A stretch of 64,000 nt of DNA from Verrucomicrobiia bacterium (GTDB lineage Bacteria; Verrucomicrobiota; Verrucomicrobiia; Palsa-1439). Location: assembly GCA_022072455.1 (NCBI GenBank), contig JAJVHY010000022.1, positions 1 to 64,000 on the forward strand, given 5' to 3'. Both the position numbers and the translations under genes were made by a program. This document shows, piece after piece, positions 41,920 through 49,370 of the stretch; positions within the stretch are counted from its first letter, which is position 1; every line of letters starts with the position of its first letter. A model generated the notes under the pieces. That model saw only the letters and a program-made list of their open reading frames with translations, was not told the DNA's origin and searched no databases.

Positions 41920-42567
41920 TCACGCAATCGGCGTCACGCCGTTGTTACTCACCGCCGCTGCCAACCGGTCAATCGCCTCCGCCATCGTCGCCGGTGGACT
42001 ACCGGCCCAGTGACCGGGATTGCCGGGTGAATACGCGCCGGTACTGAACGCATTCCCGGCCCCGTCCTTCAATGTCCCATCCGCCCACGTCGCCGCCACC
42101 GTCAATCCGTCGTTGCCGATCAACGTCCGCAACTGCGGATTCAGAAACCCCTGCCCCGCCCCGTCGTTGAGTTGCGCCGCGGGATCGTCCACGCCGGGAA
42201 TGTAACCGCGGAACCCGACAATCGGCTGGCCGGCCGCATTGCAGAGGGCATGTTGCGCGGTGTTGAGGACCGGCGTGTTGGTCGCGGCACTGTTCACCGA
42301 GTTTTTTACTCCGACGTGCCCGGCATTCACGATGTCGTGTTCATCGCACAGCACCGCCCCGGTCAAGGGACTCGTCAACGCCGCGTCGAGCCGCGCCTTG
42401 TCGCCGGGCACGAACTGCGCCGCTTCCGACGCCGCGAACACCGGGTCGGTTTCCGGGGTCGGCCCCGGCAGGTTATCAATCAAGTCTTTGAGCCCGGTGA
42501 ATTGGTTGCGCATCTCGGCGGAACTGAGTTCGGAGTGATCGACCGGTAAGAGTGGGTCAAAGGGCAT
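41920..42567 (-). CDS. Protein of unknown function, tail-fibre-like composition
   Basis: A 215-residue protein beginning MPFDPLLPVDHSELSSAEMR followed by QFTGLKDLIDNLPGPTP. Openings of this kind are found in a set of verrucomicrobial proteins next to fibronectin-type genes; I know of no assigned function. The rest is Gly/Ala/Asn/Asp-rich (LCNAAGQPIVGFRGYIPG, GWADGTLKDGAGNAF-like stretches) and resembles phage tail or surface fibre proteins, but no motif proves this. The ATG at 42567 follows a GGAG ribosome site. It is last of three co-oriented genes. Confidence 0.6.
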   Translation of the reverse strand: MPFDPLLPVDHSELSSAEMRNQFTGLKDLIDNLPGPTPETDPVFAASEAAQFVPGDKARLDAALTSPLTGAVLCDEHDIVNAGHVGVKNSVNSAATNTPVLNTAQHALCNAAGQPIVGFRGYIPGVDDPAAQLNDGAGQGFLNPQLRTLIGNDGLTVAATWADGTLKDGAGNAFSTGAYSPGNPGHWAGSPPATMAEAIDRLAAAVSNNGVTPIA

Positions 42568-42593
42568 GGGGTTCTCCAATGATGAATGCAGAG

Positions 42594-42884
42594 TTAGGGA
42601 GCGGAGTCTGACGACACGCCGCAGTTGTTGGCGGCAATTATGAAAGTGGCTGTTGGGCGGGCGGGACGCTGGTGGCAGTACCGACAACCCCGGTCACTGC
42701 ACACCGATTCGAGCCAACAGTTGCAGGCGGGACAGAAGCTGGCGTCATAGCGCGCGTTGTAGAACTCGCCGGCCCCGCACTGCGGGCAGGAGCCGCCGGT
42801 CGCGCTGCTCGTGTCGTCCGCGTCCGCGCGCGGTGGGCTTGCTGGCGTGGAATCACTGGCGGGGAGAGTGGCGTTCAAGGGCAT
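42594..42884 (-). CDS. Small cysteine-rich zinc-ribbon-like protein
   Basis: A 96-residue protein. After a low-complexity start (MPLNATLPASDSTPASPPRA) it has nine cysteines, eight of them in pairs: CPQCGAGEFYNARYD, FCPACNCWLESVC and GCRYCHQRP. The spacing suggests two zinc sites. An AGGAAAA ribosome site precedes the ATG at 42884. It lies between two genes of the same orientation and is probably co-expressed. Function unknown. Confidence 0.55.
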   Translation of the reverse strand: MPLNATLPASDSTPASPPRADADDTSSATGGSCPQCGAGEFYNARYDASFCPACNCWLESVCSDRGCRYCHQRPARPTATFIIAANNCGVSSDSAP

Positions 42885-42909
42885 CTGGATTTTCCTTTCG
42901 GATGATCTC

Positions 42910-42979
42910 GGTAGGGACGACCCGCCGGGTCGTCCGCTTTGCGTTTTGGATTCGGGCGAGCCGGCGGCTCGCCCCTACC
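42910..42979. repeat. Nested GC-rich palindrome (GGTAGGG...CCCTACC)
   Basis: GGTAGGG (42910) faces CCCTACC (42979). Inside are two perfect hairpins: GGACGACCC/GGGTCGTCC (42915-42935) and GGGCGAGCC/GGCTCGCCC (42954-42974). It fills most of the gap between two minus-strand genes. Confidence 0.7.
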
Positions 42980-43020
42980 CTGTGGCGGTGCGCGGCGCGA
43001 GTACCCGACCGGGCTCGCGG

Positions 43021-43053
43021 CGCCCCGGTCACTGCCGCCCAGTGACCGGGGCG
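43021..43053 (-). terminator. 14-bp perfect hairpin
   Basis: CGCCCCGGTCACTG pairs with CAGTGACCGGGGCG around a five-base loop. It lies 12 bases beyond the stop of the minus-strand gene ending at 43066. No T-run is present, so it is a possible terminator or RNA-stabilising stem. Confidence 0.45.
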
Positions 43054-43065
43054 CGCGCGCGGCTT

Positions 43066-43722
43066 TCACACGGCCATCAGGTTGGCGACATCCGACCAGG
43101 CGCCGTAGCCATCCTTGCCGATGGCCCGGACCCGGAAGTAATACATGGTGCCCGGCGTCAACCCCGGAAAGATGATTTCCGAGGCCTTGGTGGAGAGGAT
43201 GCCGTTCTTCCAGTTGGCCGGGACGTTGGGATCGCCACTGGCGTACTCGCCGATCCAGGCGGTCGCGCCGGTCAGCCGTTTCACCCGGCCGACCACGATG
43301 CCGCTGAGGGTGCCGCGGCGCACCGTCAGCAGCGGGGCCGGCAACGTGTCGCTCTCCGTCGTCACGCCTTGGACGACCGGCTGCCGCAAGTCATAGCCGG
43401 TGGTTTCGAGCATGGCCGGATCGCCGGCGGCTTCGGCGACCGACTCCAAATATGGCGCGAGCCGTTTCAGGATGAGCGTCAACTCCGCCCGGCGCTCATT
43501 GCGGACGGCGATGGCGTGTTTGTCGCCGTTCTCGGCGTCATAGGCGGTCTCGAACGCCGTGAAGGCCGCCGCCAGGTTGGCGCGCGACGGGAACGTGACC
43601 GGCCACGGCTCCGGGAACAAGGTCAGGGCCGGCTCCGAGGTCAGGGAGTTTTCGATGCGTTGCGTCTGCGTGAGGAACTTCGGCAGGTTCAGCCGGTCGA
43701 ACGCGATGATGAGTTTTTGCAT
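43066..43722 (-). CDS. Protein with C-terminal fibronectin type III domain
   Basis: A 218-residue protein. The first half is helical (KLIIAFDRLNLPKFLTQTQR, then AAFTAFETAYDAENGDKHA). The second half is a fibronectin type III module ending PGTMYYFRVRAIGKDGYGAW. Related two-part proteins occur widely in Bacteroidetes and Verrucomicrobiota, with no known role. A strong AGGAAAGGAT ribosome site fixes the ATG at 43722. An in-frame ATG at 43812 would add MRWDTPSYTWDSGLTWDQ, a stretch that might be a separate peptide or an N-terminal extension. It is first of a three-gene set. Confidence 0.65.
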   Translation of the reverse strand: MQKLIIAFDRLNLPKFLTQTQRIENSLTSEPALTLFPEPWPVTFPSRANLAAAFTAFETAYDAENGDKHAIAVRNERRAELTLILKRLAPYLESVAEAAGDPAMLETTGYDLRQPVVQGVTTESDTLPAPLLTVRRGTLSGIVVGRVKRLTGATAWIGEYASGDPNVPANWKNGILSTKASEIIFPGLTPGTMYYFRVRAIGKDGYGAWSDVANLMAV

Positions 43723-44058
43723 ATGGATCCTTTCCTGTGGGCCGATGGGGTTGGGCGGTTGGTCCCAGGTGAGTCCCGAGTCCCAAGTGTACGATGGCGT
43801 GTCCCAGCGCATGAGGATTATCCTCGCCGTCCGGCCAGTCTGCCGTTGAAGAATGTTCGTCGGTAGCGCATCGGCTGCTCCGCATTCCAGAGCAAATGGC
43901 GTGCCATGGCTCGTTCCCACACCACCAGCGCAGGCGGTCCAGCCGCCGAACCGGCTCGCCCGTCACTCTACCCGATGGAGTTCGCGAGCCAGCAGCACCA
44001 CCGAGCGTGGAAACAACCCCACCACACATGAAAAACGGCGCGGTAAGCATGGAAACGA
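43723..44058. other. Gene-poor DNA before the tandem array
   Basis: I find no convincing gene here apart from the possible N-terminal extension of the fibronectin-type protein (to 43812). Near 44005-44058 degenerate pieces of the tandem unit appear (GAGCGTGGAAACAA, then AGCATGGAAACGA), so the array once extended further left. Confidence 0.5.
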
Positions 44059-44359
44059 GACCATCAAGCGTGGTCACATGGTCGACCAAGCTTGGAAACG
44101 AGACCACCACGCGTGGGCGCCTGGTCGACCAAGCTTGGAAACGAGACCACCACGCGTGGACGCTTGGTCGACTAAGCTTTGAAACAAGACCACCACGCGT
44201 GGGCGCTTGGTCAACTAAGCTTGGAAACAAGACCACCAAGCGTGGGCGCTTGGTCAACTAAGCTTGGAAACGAGACCACCACGCGTGGACGCTTGGTCGA
44301 CTAAGCTTTGAAACAAGACCACCCAGCGTGGACGCTTGGTCGACCAAGCATGGAAACAA
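44059..44359. repeat. 43-bp tandem array, seven units
   Basis: Seven head-to-tail units of exactly 43 bases. Each contains a GACCACC start, the palindrome CCACGCGTGG or a one-base variant, TGGTCGACCA or TGGTCAACTA, AAGCTT and a GGAAACGA end. Units 3 (44145-44187) and 6 (44274-44316) are identical. Because 43 is not a multiple of three, reading frames rotate through the array and it is not coding in any simple way. There are no unique spacers, so it is not CRISPR. Confidence 0.93.
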
Positions 44360-44745
44360 TAATAGTTGTCGCGGGTGCAGACGCAGGTGTTTCTCTCACC
44401 GGTGCGCATCGCCGGTGAGAATTCGTCGCAATCTTGCGACTTGGGAAGATCCGCGGTCGACCGAACCTGGCAACTTAAACAGGCGTACCTGTCCGCGCGT
44501 TTTCGCGCACCGGCACTTCGTCCTCGTGAACGACGGTAGAGCCAACGGCTCCCGGCTTTACGGTCTGGCTGACTGCTCACCGCCGACTGCCTTGTCCGCC
44601 AAAGCTTGTCATTCCCTCACGGCCTGCCCGCTCACCTCTCACCGCTGACCTCTGATCGCTAACCGCTGACTGCTCTCCCCCCACATCTATATCGTGTCGC
44701 TATGATTCTTGCCGAATATGCATTGGCTCCTTACACTGCGCGCCC
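44360..44745. other. Gene-free region upstream of the restriction gene
   Basis: No gene is supported in these 386 bases. Two hairpins are plain: TCTCACCGG facing CCGGTGAGA around 44394-44420, then GTCGCAA facing TTGCGAC just after. From about 44565 the DNA becomes a run of short imperfect repeats related to ACCGCTGAC. No clear promoter box for the gene at 44746 could be assigned. Confidence 0.5.
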
Positions 44746-47439
44746 ATGGGGAATCCTGCGACGTTCGTCTCATTCGAGAAGGAACTGAATCGGCTGATTA
44801 TCATCTTCGAGCGTAACTTACCGGCGCTTAAAAGTGCTGGGTATGACGAAGCCAGTCTCCGGCAGGAGTTTCTCAATCCATTTTTCCGCGCTCTTGGTTG
44901 GGATATGGAAAACAAGGCCGGGTTGATACTCGCCCATCGTGAGGTGATCGCCGAAAGTCGGACAGATACGGGCCGAGCTGATTATCTTTTTCAGACCGAC
45001 CGCAAACGTCGTTTCGTCTGTGAGGCGAAAAAACCTGCCGAAGAACTTCACCCGCATGCCCAGCAAGCCAAAGGTTATGCTTGGACAATCGGAGTGCCGT
45101 TCGCTGTACTGACAGATTTTGAAGAACTAAGGATTTACATCGTCGGCAGCGAGCCGGAAGAGGACGAGCCGTTGGTTGGGCTTTGGAAGACCTACCAGTT
45201 CCGCGAGTATCTAGCCAAGGCGCGCGAACTTTGGGATTTACTGGCCCGCGACAACGTGGCCTGTGGCAGTATTGACCGGGCAATTGAGTCGCTACCGAAA
45301 AAACCTCTCCGACTGGGCAAGGGCCAATTTGTTATCCGACCCGACCCGACACAGAGCTTCGACGCCAAGTTCCTTGGCTTTCTCGATGATGCCCGTCGCT
45401 CGCTTGCCTCCGACTTGATCCGTCAGAACGACCGTGCCGATCTGCTGGAAGGCACCCGGCTCAACGATGCCGTCCAATGTATTCTCGACCGCCTCCTGTT
45501 CATCCGCATTTCGGAAGCGCGCGGCATTGACATGGGTACGAAGCTCGAGTCGTTGTTGGAGACTTGGCAGCGGCGGAATGAACAGGCGAATTCCGTGCGC
45601 GAACCGCCGGCCCATTGGGGTGGTGCCGGCTTGAAAGCTCCAAAGGGATCACTGTGGCATGTTATCGTACGCCACAAACGAAAGAAAGATGTGTGCTGGT
45701 TTGACGCCAAGACCAATACACTCCATTTGACCGTCCGGACCAAACGCCGAATACTGCGCGAGACAATTTACGGCGTGGATATTGATCGGCAGGCGGTAGA
45801 AGTGACTCAGCTTTCGCTCTACCTAAAAATGTTGGAAGGCGAGACAAGTGAAACACTCCAACGCGAACAAGATCTATTCGGCGCCGACGAGCCGATTCTT
45901 CCGTCGTTGCAGGAGAACATCAAGAATTTCAATTCGCTGATTGGCCATGACTTTTCCATAATTCCCGAAGATTTGGTACGGGTGAATGCCAAGGACTGGG
46001 ATGTTCAATTCGCATCAATTATGAAGAGCGGCGGGTTTGATGCCGTGGTTGGAAATCCCCCATACATCCGCATTCAGACAATGCAGGAAAGCGATCCGGA
46101 ATCAGTAGCGTACCTGAATCAACACTATACAGCGGCAAAGAAGGGAAACTACGATATCTACGTTTGCTTTGTCGAACGGGTACTTTCACTTGTGAATAAA
46201 CATGGAACGATGGGATTCATTCTTCCGCATAAGTTCTTCAACGCTCAATATGGAGAAGGGCTTCGCGAAGTGATTTCGAATGGGAAGCATCTCCGTCGAG
46301 TTGTGCATTTCGGGCATCAGCAGGTTTTCGAGGGTGCGACGACCTATACCTGTCTATTGTTCCTCGACAAATCACCTCAAGAAAGCTTCACATTTGCATC
46401 TGTCAGTAACTTAGCTACTTGGTCTGAAAAGGGAGTAAGCCAAGAGCGAAAATTTCCACACTCAGACACACAGGCTTCTGAATGGAACTTTAATTCTGGT
46501 CCGGACGCCGGACTTATCGAGCGGCTTTTCAAGCTGCCAGTTAAGCTTTCTGATGTCGCTCACTTGTTTGTCGGACTTCAAACCGATGCTGACGACGTAT
46601 TCATACTCGAATTGGTCAGGCAGTCATCAAACGAACTCGTTTGTTTCTCTAGGGCGACCGAAAAGGAACATAAGTTTGAGCGGGAACACTTGAAACTTCT
46701 CCTGAAGGGCTCACTAAACGTGCGCCGGTACGAGTTGGATTCAGTTACAAAGCGACTGATTTTCCCGTATGAAATTATCGATAACTCCTCGGTCGTGATT
46801 TCAGAAAGAGACTACAAGAAGCGCTTCCCAAAGACCTGGCGCTACTTGGAAGAGAATCGCGGCCGGTTGTCGAAACGGAACAAGGGAAAGCAGCCTGACG
46901 GCTGGCATGGCTATGTGTACAAAAAGAATCACACCCGGCTTGGGAGCCCCAAAATAGTTGTTCCGTCGTTGGGCACAGGAAGTTGCTTCGCATTGGACAG
47001 TACCGGTCAGCACTATTTTGTAGGGAGTGGTGCAGGCGGTGGCGGTGGTTATGGCATAGTACCAACGAACAGTGACATAGGAGACATCCGCTTCCTTCTT
47101 GGATTGCTGAACTCCCGCCTTCTCAGCTTCCTAATTAAGAAAACCTCGACTCCATTTCGCGGCGGCTATATTGCTTTGAATCGCCAATACATTGAGCGAC
47201 TTCCAATTCAACTCGTTGATCTTAAGACAACCACCGGCAAAGGCCAGCACGACAAGCTAGTGGGGCTGGTGGACAAGATGTTGGTATTGACGCCGAAGCT
47301 GCGCGCGGCAAAATCGGACGCGGAGCGCGCGACGTTGCAAAACGCCGTCACCGCCACCGACCGGCAGATTGACCGGCTCGTTTACGAACTGTACGGATTG
47401 ACCGACGAGGAAATTCAACTTGTAGAGGAAACGGCTTAA
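44746..47439 (+). CDS. Type IIG restriction-modification protein lacking methyltransferase motif I
   Basis: An 897-residue fusion of nuclease, methyltransferase and target-recognition parts. The N-terminal PD-(D/E)XK site is D79 in TGRADYLF with E93 and K95 in VCEAKKP. The methyltransferase catalytic motif is VVGNPPYIR (437-440), preceded by LRETIYGVDIDRQAVEVTQL. The SAM-binding motif I (DPACGSGSF type), which should lie about 100-200 residues before NPPY, is absent. The helical domain (250-300) passes almost directly into KRKKDVCWFDAKTNTLHL. Normal members have some 150 more residues here. An internal in-frame deletion near residue 310 (about 45670) explains this. SAM binding, and so methylation, should be lost; nuclease residues remain. 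G+C falls visibly from about 46 kb on. Confidence 0.85.
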   Translation: MGNPATFVSFEKELNRLIIIFERNLPALKSAGYDEASLRQEFLNPFFRALGWDMENKAGLILAHREVIAESRTDTGRADYLFQTDRKRRFVCEAKKPAEELHPHAQQAKGYAWTIGVPFAVLTDFEELRIYIVGSEPEEDEPLVGLWKTYQFREYLAKARELWDLLARDNVACGSIDRAIESLPKKPLRLGKGQFVIRPDPTQSFDAKFLGFLDDARRSLASDLIRQNDRADLLEGTRLNDAVQCILDRLLFIRISEARGIDMGTKLESLLETWQRRNEQANSVREPPAHWGGAGLKAPKGSLWHVIVRHKRKKDVCWFDAKTNTLHLTVRTKRRILRETIYGVDIDRQAVEVTQLSLYLKMLEGETSETLQREQDLFGADEPILPSLQENIKNFNSLIGHDFSIIPEDLVRVNAKDWDVQFASIMKSGGFDAVVGNPPYIRIQTMQESDPESVAYLNQHYTAAKKGNYDIYVCFVERVLSLVNKHGTMGFILPHKFFNAQYGEGLREVISNGKHLRRVVHFGHQQVFEGATTYTCLLFLDKSPQESFTFASVSNLATWSEKGVSQERKFPHSDTQASEWNFNSGPDAGLIERLFKLPVKLSDVAHLFVGLQTDADDVFILELVRQSSNELVCFSRATEKEHKFEREHLKLLLKGSLNVRRYELDSVTKRLIFPYEIIDNSSVVISERDYKKRFPKTWRYLEENRGRLSKRNKGKQPDGWHGYVYKKNHTRLGSPKIVVPSLGTGSCFALDSTGQHYFVGSGAGGGGGYGIVPTNSDIGDIRFLLGLLNSRLLSFLIKKTSTPFRGGYIALNRQYIERLPIQLVDLKTTTGKGQHDKLVGLVDKMLVLTPKLRAAKSDAERATLQNAVTATDRQIDRLVYELYGLTDEEIQLVEETA

Positions 47440-47462
47440 GCTAGACACACGTTGAAAGGATT

Positions 47463-48947
47463 ATGAGTGCTATACCAAGCAAACGTCCAACCAAAGTCTA
47501 CTTCTCTGATTTCTTCGACGTTTCGCCAGAATCACTTGCTAAGTATGGTGCATTCAATGTGGCGTGCATAGTAGATCTTCCGCTCTTCGTTGACCCCTTC
47601 CTCCTCTTTACAAGCAGAAAGCCCGAGTACCAAGTTCTGCATGAGGAAATAATTTGTTATCTTAGTTTTCTCCGAGACAAATCAGTTAAAGGTGGAATTA
47701 GCAACGGATTGCTGACCGCTTGGTATTGCTTCCCGGAAGTTCATCAAAACCAACTTGGATTCTGCCTTTCAGGAAACAGAGGCAGAGGGTTAGGAATGGA
47801 TTTCGCTCGGGCCTTGAATGATAACTTGCACAAGTTATTTAGCGATTTTGGGAAGGAAAAGGTAACGAAGGGCTCGCACTTAGAGAAACTCGTGCTCATT
47901 CGAAACCGAGTTGGCCGAGATAATATCAGCGATTTCACCACAAATCTTATCAAGGGCTTCTTGCTCGAATACACACAGCGCTTTGCTCAAAAGCATATTG
48001 ATCCCACCAAGCTTCAAGAAGTAGCAGTGTCCAATACTCGTTTCAATTACACTGCTGGTTCTTGGGAGAGCGCCACGTTCAATCTTCCTTGGCTATTCGG
48101 GGATTACGTCCTGCTGACCCCTGAAGATATCCTAACAAAAGACGATACATGGATTAACAAAGAAGATCTTCGTAAGGACTTCCCGAAGATTAGGGACTCA
48201 ATACCGGACGAAGCTCTACGGGCGCAGATTGATGAGTACTTTAGGAGCGTACTCCCGAAGAAGCCCACAGAAGGCGAGAAAAAGGAAGCGACTGAAAAAA
48301 CTCTCCGACAATTTCACGAGCTCATTGATTATTACATTCGCAACAAAGAAGACAATGGCGCTGAAGCGGTCCGAAAGAGCGCTCAAAAAGTCCAAGAAGT
48401 AGACAATCTTTTCGTCCATAACATTTGCCACCTCATTGAACTAATTGCGGCGAAAAGCCAGTTCTACGGACTACCTGGCAACACATTGTCCGAAACGAAG
48501 CGTAAGATTGAGTATTTGAAACACGTAATCGAAGATCAGGATGGGTATCGAATCTTTTACGTGAAGGGTAAGCCAGTTGAGCGGGAAAAGGATTTACAAA
48601 TCCTTTTCAAGCTAGTTTGGGAGGGCTCTCCAAGCTCTGTTGATGCGGAAGTAAATAACGGTCGTGGCCCTGTTGACTTCAAAGTCTCGCGGGGCTCTGC
48701 CGACAAAACGTTGGTAGAATTTAAGTTGGCTAGTAACAACCAGCTTGAACGCAATCTTGAGAATCAAGTGGCGATTTATGAAAAAGCCAACAAGTCCACG
48801 CAATCCTTCAAAGTCATTCTATTCTTTTCACAAATTGAGCAGGTTAGAGTTCAGGGGATATTGAAACGTCTTCAGGCAACTGAGGCAACCGGTATAATCT
48901 TGATTGATGCGCGACCAGACAACAAACCATCCGCTTCAAAAGCGTAA
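47463..48947 (+). CDS. Uncharacterised protein with a PD-(D/E)XK-like C-terminus
   Basis: A 494-residue protein I cannot assign to a named family. It starts with VYFSDFFDVSPESLAKYGAF; the middle is helical and charged. Near the end NGRGPVDFKVSRGSADKTL, then VEFKLASNNQLERNLENQ, has the D...(E)xK spacing of a restriction-like nuclease core (Asp of PVDFK, Glu and Lys of EFK). A strong AAGGATT ribosome site precedes the ATG 24 bases after the type IIG gene, so the two are co-transcribed. Its base composition is the lowest in G+C of the region, a sign of recent transfer. A role as a partner or second effector in restriction is inferred from position. Confidence 0.7.
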   Translation: MSAIPSKRPTKVYFSDFFDVSPESLAKYGAFNVACIVDLPLFVDPFLLFTSRKPEYQVLHEEIICYLSFLRDKSVKGGISNGLLTAWYCFPEVHQNQLGFCLSGNRGRGLGMDFARALNDNLHKLFSDFGKEKVTKGSHLEKLVLIRNRVGRDNISDFTTNLIKGFLLEYTQRFAQKHIDPTKLQEVAVSNTRFNYTAGSWESATFNLPWLFGDYVLLTPEDILTKDDTWINKEDLRKDFPKIRDSIPDEALRAQIDEYFRSVLPKKPTEGEKKEATEKTLRQFHELIDYYIRNKEDNGAEAVRKSAQKVQEVDNLFVHNICHLIELIAAKSQFYGLPGNTLSETKRKIEYLKHVIEDQDGYRIFYVKGKPVEREKDLQILFKLVWEGSPSSVDAEVNNGRGPVDFKVSRGSADKTLVEFKLASNNQLERNLENQVAIYEKANKSTQSFKVILFFSQIEQVRVQGILKRLQATEATGIILIDARPDNKPSASKA

Positions 48948-49368
48948 CCGCAGCCAACGCACCGGTGGTGCATCCTTACCAACGGCTCGCACTGCGTATC
49001 GCGCATGGCGCGGCTCGCAGCCCACTCAACTGGAGCAAGACACGTTGCTCTGGCCGGAAGCGATTGCAGAAAGCGTCGTTCTCGAAGCGAGCCGGTATCT
49101 TGGCGCGGCCTTGCCGGCGGACTACCCGGCACGGCTGGCGGCCAAAGCGTATTACCTCTACCCGCGCCACCGGCATTTCCACGAAGTCTTGAACCGTCCC
49201 GGCAATCGCGGACGACACAATCTCTACGTCTACATGCGGCATTGGACGGCGAGTTGGCTCAAGCGCGAGCGTTCACCATTGTTTCGTCGGCTCCCATGGG
49301 AATACGCGCTCGGCCGAGCGTTGCCGGTGATGATTTCCGAAAGAGATGCTTCGACACGCTCAGCATGA
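48907..49368 (+). CDS. Small basic protein coupled to the membrane nuclease gene
   Basis: A 153-residue basic protein with no recognised domain. The conserved-looking core is AAKAYYLYPRHRHFHEVLNR, then GRHNLYVYMRHWTASWLKRE, rich in Tyr, His and Arg. Proteins like it occur as small hypotheticals in this phylum. The start is uncertain: the ATG at 48907 overlaps the previous gene by 41 bases, and no ribosome site decides. Its stop overlaps the nuclease ATG by four bases (ATGA). The last codons lie in a repeat also found at 51446. Confidence 0.55.
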   Translation: MRDQTTNHPLQKRNRSQRTGGASLPTARTAYRAWRGSQPTQLEQDTLLWPEAIAESVVLEASRYLGAALPADYPARLAAKAYYLYPRHRHFHEVLNRPGNRGRHNLYVYMRHWTASWLKRERSPLFRRLPWEYALGRALPVMISERDASTRSA

Positions 49369-49370
49369 CA
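49342..49370 (+). repeat. Direct repeat at the left edge of the membrane nuclease gene
   Basis: AGAGATGCTTCGACACGCTC followed by AGCATGACA matches AGAGATTCCTCGATAAGCTC plus GGAATGACA at 51446-51474 in 23 of 29 positions, same orientation. The nuclease ATG (49365) lies within this copy. Confidence 0.6.

Noticed and set aside
43538-44257. Open frame on the minus strand through the tandem array
   Set aside because: The array has no stops in several frames because of its composition; the frame rotates with each 43-base unit and has no start signal.
44059-44359. Possible CRISPR array
   Set aside because: The whole 43-base unit is conserved from copy to copy and there are no unique spacers, so it is a tandem repeat. 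No cas gene is present.
49005-49364. N-terminal extension of the membrane nuclease frame upstream of 49365
   Set aside because: This stretch is out of frame with, and overlaps, the small basic protein. The signal peptide begins at the ATG 49365, and the four-base overlap fits translational coupling.
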